Source: Acidobacteriaceae bacterium
Lineage (GTDB): Bacteria; Acidobacteriota; Terriglobia; Terriglobales; Acidobacteriaceae
Direction of reading: 5' to 3'
Assembly: GCA_030039895.1 (NCBI GenBank)
Contig: JASHUR010000138.1
Location: forward strand, 1 to 10,245
Length of the DNA: 10,245 nt
Of the stretch, positions 1 to 6,046 are shown one piece after another; position 1 is the stretch's first letter, and every line of letters starts with the position of its first letter. Both the position numbers and the translations under genes were made by a program. The notes beneath the pieces are model-generated. The model saw only the letters and a list, made by a program, of their open reading frames with translations, had not been told where the DNA came from and ran no database searches.

Positions 1-1955
1 GTAATCACCATCGCCGACGACCACAGTTGATGCGTCGTGCTCCGCCCGAAAGGAATGTAGTAGTCGCCTGACAGTAGCTCCGTCACTGCGCCCGGGTCCT
101 GCGCCGTTGTCAGGTCGGCATTCTGCATCAGATGCGCATAGCCCGAAAGCACATGCCCCGTCCTGTACTCCGCCACGGCCATCCATCCGGTAAATAGCGG
201 CCACACCGAACCCTGGTGATAACTGATCGGGTTGTACAGCGGATCGCTCGCCGCCACATCCCGCAGTCCCCAGTCCGTCGAAAAATCATGTGACGCCCAC
301 AGCCGGAAGCTGTTGTCCGCGTGTTGGAGTCCCTGGTCGTCGCTCCACCACGCAATCGCAGGAAACATCGTAGACGTCTCGTCCCGCTTCCCATTCCCAT
401 TCCAGCTGAAGGCATACCGCTGCTGGGCCGGAAGGTAGTACTCCTCCTCGATCTTCTCTCGAATCTCCGTCGCGCGCGCCGCCGCCGCATTGGCCTCCGC
501 GTCATTGCCCAGTAGCTTGTCCAGCTCTGCCATCGCGCTCGACGCCTGCCGGTCGAGCTCCGCTAGATAGATCTCCTGGTGTGGCATTCCCGGCGGCCAG
601 CTCTCTACCCAGCCCGTGCCCTGTGAGTTGTCGTAAATCCCGTCTCCGTCCGTGTCGTGCGTTGTCTCGAAATGCCACGCCTTCTCCACCGCCTCGCGAT
701 TTTCCTTCAGAAACGACACATCTCCACTGCTGCGAACATAGTTCAGCATCGCCGTCAAAAACAACGGAGTCGAATCCGCCGCAGCATACATGTACGGCAG
801 CGACTTCCAGTCCACCAGCGCCGCTGTCTGCGAATACTCATGCATGATCTTCCCATCGTCCCGCTGCCGCTTGATCAAAAACTCCAGCTCTTTACGGCTC
901 AGCTTGAAGTCGCCAAACCCGTTAATCGCATACATCGTGTACAGAGCGTCCCGCCCAAAGCACCACCCGAATCCCGGCCGCGCCGAATCGCCCGACGAAT
1001 AGTACCCCGCCACGAGCGCCGTCTCGCCTGTCGTGTGCAGCTTCACCTTCAGTTGCTCTACCGCCATCACCGCCCACGCAAAGTCCCGGTCCAGCTCCTT
1101 GTCCGGAGTCTCAATTGACGTAAGCTCCTGCTGCATCTTCGCGTAACTTGCCGCATGCGCCGCATAAATCTCCGGCAAATCGTTATCCAGCTGCATCAAC
1201 TTATCGCGTAGGGCAATGTTGGTCGCAGTCTTGTCCGTCATCCCCACCGCCATCAGCAACGGAAAATACTTCGCCCCATCCCTCTGCGGGTCATAGTGCA
1301 GCTTGAGTTGCAACGGATAATACGTCGGTTTCTCCTCATACGGAGCCAGAATCCCCGGCTCGGCGCCCGGCATCGCAATCGCCCCGGCAATATTCGGAAA
1401 ATCCATGTGCAGCACGTAGTACCCGCTCGCGCCCAGCTTCACCCAATCGGGAGACGGCGTGCCCTCCGTCGGGTCCGGCCACATCGGCCGCACCTCCGGC
1501 TTCATGTTGAATGTCAGGTCCAGCGGCTTCGTCGAATTGATCTGGAACAGCACCACCGCGCCCGTCCCGTCCTCAACTCCATTCGGAGCAAACATGATCT
1601 GCCGTACCCGGAAGCCGATATGCGCATAGGTAATCACCGTGCGGTCCGGATATACCTCAATCTCCGCTGCATCGCGGTTCAGATCAATCGGCACATCATA
1701 ATCCGCAAGATGCGCTGTAATCCTGAAGTCGCTGAACAGCTTCACCGGCAGAACCCACGCCTCAAACGTGCCCTGCTGATCGCCAAGCAGTACGCCGCGC
1801 TCGCCAGACACCGTAAACGGCATCCCCGCTTCCACATGCTGGCGCAGCACCATCCCATTGCTCTTCAGCGGCAGCGAATCAATCGCGTGGAACCCTCCAA
1901 CTTGCCCCATCGCCACACTGCAAACCGCCAGCACCGCCCACACCGCCTGCTTCAT
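1..1955 (-). CDS. Secreted six-hairpin glycosidase, glycogen-debranching (amylo-alpha-1,6-glucosidase) type; 3' end beyond window
   Basis: An uninterrupted minus-strand frame runs from an ATG at 1955 off the left edge, giving 651 visible residues. Residues 1-17 form a hydrophobic signal peptide (MKQAVWAVLAVCSVAMG), so the enzyme is probably periplasmic or secreted. An N-terminal beta-rich part is followed by an (alpha/alpha)6-type catalytic part. Family-like stretches are FGRDALYTMYAIN (Gly-Arg-Asp at 334-336), GWVESWPPGMPHQE (Glu at 451) and YHQGSVWPLFTGW (from 579), which resemble debranching and related six-hairpin glycosidases. Residues 434-439 (DTDGDG) look like a calcium loop just before the Glu451 segment. 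The likely role is cleaving alpha-glucosidic branches of an imported or environmental polysaccharide; the exact GH family and substrate are not determined. It diverges from the TPR gene across 88 bp. Confidence is high for a real gene and moderate for the enzyme class. Confidence 0.82.
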   Translation of the reverse strand, partial: MKQAVWAVLAVCSVAMGQVGGFHAIDSLPLKSNGMVLRQHVEAGMPFTVSGERGVLLGDQQGTFEAWVLPVKLFSDFRITAHLADYDVPIDLNRDAAEIEVYPDRTVITYAHIGFRVRQIMFAPNGVEDGTGAVVLFQINSTKPLDLTFNMKPEVRPMWPDPTEGTPSPDWVKLGASGYYVLHMDFPNIAGAIAMPGAEPGILAPYEEKPTYYPLQLKLHYDPQRDGAKYFPLLMAVGMTDKTATNIALRDKLMQLDNDLPEIYAAHAASYAKMQQELTSIETPDKELDRDFAWAVMAVEQLKVKLHTTGETALVAGYYSSGDSARPGFGWCFGRDALYTMYAINGFGDFKLSRKELEFLIKRQRDDGKIMHEYSQTAALVDWKSLPYMYAAADSTPLFLTAMLNYVRSSGDVSFLKENREAVEKAWHFETTHDTDGDGIYDNSQGTGWVESWPPGMPHQEIYLAELDRQASSAMAELDKLLGNDAEANAAAARATEIREKIEEEYYLPAQQRYAFSWNGNGKRDETSTMFPAIAWWSDDQGLQHADNSFRLWASHDFSTDWGLRDVAASDPLYNPISYHQGSVWPLFTGWMAVAEYRTGHVLSGYAHLMQNADLTTAQDPGAVTELLSGDYYIPFGRSTTHQLWSSAMVI

Positions 1956-2043
1956 TCTGCCTCCCGCAACAAAAGCCCAAGTCTACTCTGTGCTGCACCC
2001 GCGCGCAGCATATTCCATTACGGCTATTACAATAGCTGCTGAT
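1956..2043. promoter_or_regulatory. Divergent intergenic region between glycosidase and TPR gene
   Basis: These 88 bp must hold promoters for both directions unless transcription comes from elsewhere. On the plus strand TACAAT at 2028-2033 resembles a -10 box, but no matching -35 is seen 16-18 bp upstream. It lies only 10 bases before the TPR start codon, and I see no Shine-Dalgarno sequence there, so a very short or leaderless mRNA is possible. No convincing minus-strand promoter was found by eye. Confidence 0.3.
1960..1965 (-). promoter_or_regulatory. Ribosome binding site of the glycosidase gene
   Basis: On the minus strand GGGAGG lies 4 bases before the ATG at 1955. It supports this start and the signal peptide that follows it. 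Confidence 0.6.
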
Positions 2044-3840
2044 ATGCGACCTCTGCATGCCTCTGCGCTGCTCGTCTGCGCATGCCTCGCGGCCCTCCCT
2101 TCACCGGCTCACACGCAGTCTGCTACTCAGGCAAACACCGCCGCGGTCAAACGCAACCTCCGCGCTGCGGACGCAGCCTTCCGTCTCGGCTCCGCCGCCT
2201 ATGCCCGCAACGACCTCGCCACTGCGCACAAGGAGTTCGCAAAGCTCGTTCAGCTTGAACCTCAAGTTGCCGCCGCGCACAGCGCCCTCGGTACCGTCCT
2301 GCTCGCCGAAGGCCACATCCATCAGGCCGTCAACGAGCTGGAAGCCGCCCACACCCTCGACCCCTCCGACGACAACACCACCCTCTACCTCGCCATGGCG
2401 TATTCCCAGTTGCGCGACTATCCCAACGCCGCCGTCATGTTCAACCAGCTCGCCGACTCAAAGTCCGCACCCGCTCTCACCTCGCCGCAGGTCATCGCCT
2501 GGGCCGCTGCGCTCACTGCCACCGGACATCCCGATCAAGCCACAACCCGTATCCAATCCGCTCTCGCCGCATCCCCCGATGATGCCGCCCTCCACGACGC
2601 CCTCGGCTCTCTCTACGCGCAGCAGCAGCAATACGACAAGGCCATCGCCGAGTTCGAGCGCGCCATCGTGCTCAATCCATCACTCGCCTCCGCGCACTAT
2701 CACCTCGGCTCCGCCTTCTTCGCGCAAAAGGACGCCAACGACGCCATTTCCGAGCTAACCAAAGCCACCCAGCTCGCGCCTTCCAACGTTGACTATCTCC
2801 TCCAGCTCGGCCGCGCCCTGCGCCTCGCCGGACAGGACGACCAGGCCATTACCGACTTCCGCCGCGCCACGCAGCTCGACCCATCGTCCATTGACGCCAA
2901 GTACGAGCTCGCGCTCACCCTGCAGGCGCAAGGCGACTTCGCGCCTTCCGTTCCACTCTTCCAGCAGGTTGTGGCCGCGCGCCCGCAGGACCCTGAAGCT
3001 CTCACCAACCTCGGCCTCGCCATGGTGCAAACGGGAGACGCCCGCAACGCCGTCCCCATTTACATGCACGCTCTCGCGCTCCACCCCGACGACGCCACTC
3101 TCCGCGAAGACCTCGGCGTCGCCTACCTGCAGGAGAGCGACTTCGTTCACGCCGCGGAGCAGTTCCGCGCCGGACTCGCCATCGCGCCCAACGACCCCGC
3201 TCTCCACTACGACCTCGGCCTCGTGCTCAAGTTCATGGACAAGCCCACGGAAGCCGCCCCTGAGCTGGAAGCCGCACAACGTCTCGCACCGCAACTGCCC
3301 GACCCGCCCTACACCCTCGGCGTCCTCTACATGCAGCTAGGCCAGTTTGACAAATCACAAACTGAATTTGAGAAAGCCGTCGCCCTCCGCCCCGGCAATG
3401 GCACTGCTTGGTCGCTCCTCGGCACCGTATATAAAGAGAACAACGAACCTGACAAAGCCATCGCCGCGCTCAATAAGGCCATCGCGCTCCTGCCCAATCA
3501 GCCCAGCCCGCACATCACCCTCGCCTCCATCCTTGCCGAGCAGGGCGACCGCGCCGGAGCCATCGCCCAGCGCAAACTCGCCGCACAACTCACTCAGGTC
3601 GCCGTCAGCGGCCAGCGCGCGCGCTTCTCCTACCAGAGCGGCCAGTTGCTTCTTCAAAAAGGACTCCTCCCACAGGCCGTCGCACAATTCCAGATCGCCA
3701 TTCAGGCTGATCCATCATGGGCTGCGCCGCACCTCGGACTCGCCGACACCTACGCCCGCCAGGGCCGCAGCGCGGAAGCCGCCGTCGAACGCGCCACCGC
3801 CGCCAAACTCACCGCATCCTCGCCAACCACGAACCGCTGA
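2044..3840 (+). CDS. Exported tetratricopeptide (TPR) repeat protein, about 16 repeats
   Basis: 598 residues. The ATG at 2044 is chosen because an N-terminal signal sequence (MRPLHASALLVCACLAALP) follows directly; the frame stays open further upstream, but that part is antisense to the glycosidase gene and looks unlike a protein. From about residue 35 to the end the sequence is a chain of roughly sixteen 34-residue TPR units. Good examples are LGSLYAQQQQYDKAIAEFER and LGTVYKENNEPDKAIAALNK, with the typical G/A/Y and Pro spacing. TPR solenoids bind protein partners; no catalytic domain is seen. A Val-Cys-Ala-Cys stretch in the signal could be a weak lipobox, but ordinary signal peptidase cleavage near AHT/Q is as likely. 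It is followed in the same reading frame, 159 bp on, by the CRTAC1 gene, a pairing common in acidobacteria. A scaffold partner for that protein is an inference. Confidence 0.9.
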   Translation: MRPLHASALLVCACLAALPSPAHTQSATQANTAAVKRNLRAADAAFRLGSAAYARNDLATAHKEFAKLVQLEPQVAAAHSALGTVLLAEGHIHQAVNELEAAHTLDPSDDNTTLYLAMAYSQLRDYPNAAVMFNQLADSKSAPALTSPQVIAWAAALTATGHPDQATTRIQSALAASPDDAALHDALGSLYAQQQQYDKAIAEFERAIVLNPSLASAHYHLGSAFFAQKDANDAISELTKATQLAPSNVDYLLQLGRALRLAGQDDQAITDFRRATQLDPSSIDAKYELALTLQAQGDFAPSVPLFQQVVAARPQDPEALTNLGLAMVQTGDARNAVPIYMHALALHPDDATLREDLGVAYLQESDFVHAAEQFRAGLAIAPNDPALHYDLGLVLKFMDKPTEAAPELEAAQRLAPQLPDPPYTLGVLYMQLGQFDKSQTEFEKAVALRPGNGTAWSLLGTVYKENNEPDKAIAALNKAIALLPNQPSPHITLASILAEQGDRAGAIAQRKLAAQLTQVAVSGQRARFSYQSGQLLLQKGLLPQAVAQFQIAIQADPSWAAPHLGLADTYARQGRSAEAAVERATAAKLTASSPTTNR

Positions 3841-3883
3841 TCGCTTCACCACCTGCCGTTTGCTAATCCCCCAATCCTTCCTT

Positions 3884-3967
3884 GGCTATTCACTGTTGGC
3901 TATTGGCTGTTCGCGATCGGCTACCCGCTATCGGCTATTCGCTATTGGCTATTCGCTATTGGCTCTC
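3884..3967 (+). repeat. Heptanucleotide tandem array, 12 units of (G/C)GCTATT
   Basis: Twelve consecutive 7-bp units can be laid out without gaps. The first units are more diverged (cactgtt, ggctgtt, cgcgatc, ggctacc), and those from 3933 on alternate exactly between ggctatt and cgctatt, giving a 14-bp higher-order period. The array fills most of the gap between the TPR and CRTAC1 genes. No plus-strand stop codon occurs within it in any frame. Heptamer tandem repeats are known in cyanobacteria (STRR families). The unit here contains TTGGCT at the junctions, which resembles a -35 box. Confidence 0.9.
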
Positions 3968-3973
3968 TATACT
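3945..3973 (+). promoter_or_regulatory. Candidate sigma-70-type promoter for the CRTAC1 gene
   Basis: TTGGCT (3945-3950) and TATACT (3968-3973) are separated by exactly 17 bp. The -35 lies inside the heptamer array, and the -10 begins just after it. Start of transcription would fall near 3980, giving a leader of about 20 bases that still contains the ribosome binding site. A second TTGGCT at 3959-3964 is too close to the -10 to serve. The match is by eye only. Confidence 0.4.
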
Positions 3974-3986
3974 CAGAACCACCGAC

Positions 3987-3991
3987 AGGAG
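3987..3991 (+). promoter_or_regulatory. Ribosome binding site deciding the TTG start
   Basis: AGGAG lies 8 bases before TTG at 4000. No ATG, GTG or TTG occurs in this frame between the TPR stop (3838-3840) and 4000, and the next in-frame start is the ATG at 4108, which would remove the signal peptide. This fixes TTG 4000 as the start. Confidence 0.8.
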
Positions 3992-3999
3992 TCCGCTTT

Positions 4000-5892
4000 T
4001 TGCACTGGTCCCGCCGCTCTTTTCTGGCCTCGCTCTCCAGCACCGCGCTGGTCCTCACCCTTGACGATGTACTCGCCCTCGCCGCTCCGCAACAGACCTC
4101 AAAGGTCATGTCGCAGCCTACCTACACCGCCCACGCGCGCCCCGCGCCCACACGCCTTCCCTCACCCGTTCTCGGAACCCCGCTCGATGTCAGCTTCGTC
4201 GACGTCGCCCGCCAGTCCGGCCTCAACGCCAAAAATATTTATGGCGGCCTCCACCGCAACCGCTACCTCCTTGAAACCACCGGTTGCGGCGTTGCCTTCT
4301 ACGACTACGACCACGACGACTGGATCGACATCTTCCTCGTCAACGGTTGGCGCCTCGACGGATTCCCCGCCGGACACCAGCCTCACTGCCATCTCTTCAA
4401 AAACAACCGCGACGGAACCTTTACTGACGTCACCCTCGGCTCCGGCCTCGAGCACAAAACCGGCTGGGGACAGGCCTGCTGCGTCGGCGACTATAACAAT
4501 GACGGCCTCGACGACCTCTTCGTGACCTACTACGGCCAAAACGCCCTCTACCGCAACCACGGCAACGGAAAATTCACTGACGTAACCAAAGAAGCCGGCC
4601 TGCTCCAGGACCGCCTCCGCTGGAACTCCGGCTGCGCCTTCCTCGACTATGACCGCGACTGCCACCTCGACCTCTTCGTCGCCAACTACATCGACTTCGA
4701 CATCAAGACCGCGCCCATTCCCGAAGTCGCCGGCTGCGAATACAAGGGCATCCAGGTCGCCTGCGGCCCTCCCGGCCTCAAAGGCGGAAAAAACATCCTC
4801 TACCACAACAACGGCAACGGCACCTTCACCGACGTCTCCGCCAAAGCCGGCATTCTCAACACCCTCGGCACCTATGGACTCTCAGTCGGCGTCGCCGACT
4901 TCGACAACGACGGCTGGCCCGACATCTACGTCGCCGACGACTCCGTCGAAGCCATCCTCTACCAGAACCAGAAGGACGGCACCTTCAAGGACGTCGCCAT
5001 CGAAGACGGCGTCGCCTACTCGCCCGACGGCAAACCGCAAGCCGGAATGGGCGTCTCCATCGGCGACTACAACCGTGACGGCAACCTCGACATCGCCAAA
5101 AGCAACTTCGCCGGAGACACCGACTCCCTCTACGCCAACCTCGGCGGCGGATTCTTCGACGACCGCACCTACATCGCCGGGCTCGGCGTCAACACCCGCT
5201 TCCTCGGCTGGGGCGTCGGCTTCTTTGATATGGACAACGACGGCTGGCTTGACCTGCTCTTCTGCAACGGTCACGTCTACCCCGAGGTCGAAGGCACCAA
5301 CGTCGACGCGCCTTACGAAGAGCCCAAATACCTCTACCGCAATCTGCGCAACGGCCAGTTCCAGGACGTCAGCGCGCAGGCCGGCCCCGGCATCACCACT
5401 CCCGCGCCCGGCCGCGGATGCGCCTTCGGCGATTACGACAACGACGGCGACCTCGACATCGTCGTCAACTGCATCAACACTTATCCGCAGCTTCTCCGCT
5501 GCGACTCCACCACTGGCCGCAACTGGATCAAGGTCCGCACCGTCGGTACCAAATCCAACCGCACCGGAATCGGGGCACGCATCACCGTCACCACCGCGTC
5601 CTCGCCGACCGACTCACCCGCCGACGCATCCCCTGCAAAGCCCGCCGCCAGGCCATTTATCCAGATTGACGAAGTCCAATCCAGCGCCAGCTACTACTCA
5701 TCAAACGACATGCGCCGCCACTTCGGACTCGACCACGCCACCCACGCCGATGTCGAAATCGCCTGGCCCTCCGGACACACCGACAAGCTCCCCCGCCTCC
5801 CCGCCAACCACCTCTACGTCATCGAAGAAGGCGGCAAAATCCTCAAAACCATGGCCATGGGCAAACCCGCAGACAGCCCGCACTCCAAATAA
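4000..5892 (+). CDS. Tat-exported CRTAC1-family protein (FG-GAP/VCBS repeats with ASPIC/UnbV domain)
   Basis: 630 residues from a TTG start. The N-terminus carries a twin-arginine signal (WSRRSFLASLSSTALVL), predicting export of a folded protein. Seven calcium-loop motifs of the form DxDxDGxxD begin at residues 102, 164, 216, 300, 356, 410 and 478, for example DYNNDGLDD, DFDNDGWPD and DYDNDGDLD, implying a beta-propeller. The third motif reads DYDRDCHLD, with Cys replacing the usual Gly. A Cys pair lies in the segment CEYKGIQVACGPPGLKGGKN. The C-terminal ASPIC/UnbV domain starts near residue 508 (NWIKVRTVG) and includes GIGARITV, RRHFGLD and WPSG (589-592). A Pro/Ala/Ser-rich insert interrupts it after GARITVTTAS. 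The molecular function of bacterial CRTAC1 proteins is not established; they often accompany TPR proteins, as here. A hydrophobic-signal TPR partner upstream and an exported product suggest one extracytoplasmic complex. Confidence 0.92.
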   Translation: MHWSRRSFLASLSSTALVLTLDDVLALAAPQQTSKVMSQPTYTAHARPAPTRLPSPVLGTPLDVSFVDVARQSGLNAKNIYGGLHRNRYLLETTGCGVAFYDYDHDDWIDIFLVNGWRLDGFPAGHQPHCHLFKNNRDGTFTDVTLGSGLEHKTGWGQACCVGDYNNDGLDDLFVTYYGQNALYRNHGNGKFTDVTKEAGLLQDRLRWNSGCAFLDYDRDCHLDLFVANYIDFDIKTAPIPEVAGCEYKGIQVACGPPGLKGGKNILYHNNGNGTFTDVSAKAGILNTLGTYGLSVGVADFDNDGWPDIYVADDSVEAILYQNQKDGTFKDVAIEDGVAYSPDGKPQAGMGVSIGDYNRDGNLDIAKSNFAGDTDSLYANLGGGFFDDRTYIAGLGVNTRFLGWGVGFFDMDNDGWLDLLFCNGHVYPEVEGTNVDAPYEEPKYLYRNLRNGQFQDVSAQAGPGITTPAPGRGCAFGDYDNDGDLDIVVNCINTYPQLLRCDSTTGRNWIKVRTVGTKSNRTGIGARITVTTASSPTDSPADASPAKPAARPFIQIDEVQSSASYYSSNDMRRHFGLDHATHADVEIAWPSGHTDKLPRLPANHLYVIEEGGKILKTMAMGKPADSPHSK

Positions 5893-5897
5893 GTAGC

Positions 5898-5910
5898 ACC
5901 TCGCTGAGGT
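5898..5910 (+). terminator. Weak hairpin after the CRTAC1 gene
   Basis: ACCTC and GAGGT pair around a GCT loop, 6 bases after the stop codon. There is no following T-run, so it would be a poor intrinsic terminator and may be chance. Confidence 0.2.
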
Positions 5911-5928
5911 TGGACCAGCCCCGCATTC

Positions 5929-5959
5929 TTGACCGGTCGCAAAACCATAGTCGTTTAAC
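5929..5959 (+). promoter_or_regulatory. Possible promoter upstream of the EAL gene
   Basis: TTGACC (5929-5934) is close to the -35 consensus. The best nearby -10 candidate, TTTAAC (5954-5959), sits at a long 19-bp spacing; TATGCT at 5966-5971 is a better hexamer but too far. The rest of the 154-bp gap holds an A/T-rich palindrome ATTG-TTTTTT-CAAT (5972-5985) and nothing else recognised. Confidence 0.25.
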
Positions 5960-6035
5960 CTGCGATATGCTATTGTTTTTTCAATTACTCCCCGTCGCGC
6001 ACTTTCCCGTGGTCTGGTATGAAGCGCATTCGGAC

Positions 6036-6041
6036 AGGAGG
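6036..6041 (+). promoter_or_regulatory. Ribosome binding site deciding a GTG start
   Basis: AGGAGG, a perfect Shine-Dalgarno core, lies 5 bases before GTG at 6047. It selects this GTG as the start of the phosphodiesterase gene. Confidence 0.8.
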
Positions 6042-6046
6042 ATTGT

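Noticed and set aside
1296..2042. Plus-strand frame of 248 codons
   Set aside because: Fully antisense to the glycosidase, which has a signal peptide and family motifs; the plus product is Arg/His-rich without motifs.
1858..2043. Upstream extension of the TPR protein to an ATG at 1858
   Set aside because: It is antisense to the glycosidase coding sequence, has no ribosome binding site, and would bury the signal peptide internally.
3884..3967. Repeat array considered as CRISPR
   Set aside because: Units are 7 bp and contiguous, with no unique spacers and no cas genes in the window.
3347..4525. Long plus-strand frame of 392 codons across the TPR/CRTAC1 junction
   Set aside because: It overlaps two well-supported genes in another phase and has Ser/Pro/Thr-biased composition typical of an out-of-frame GC-rich shadow.
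4162..4806. Minus-strand frame of 214 codons inside the CRTAC1 gene
   Set aside because: Its Val/Ala/Glu-rich sequence is the reverse-strand image of repeated GAC-rich calcium loops; no independent motif is present.
5972..5985. ATTG-T6-CAAT palindrome as an intrinsic terminator of the CRTAC1 gene
   Set aside because: The stem is 4 A/T-rich pairs with the T-run in the loop rather than after the stem.
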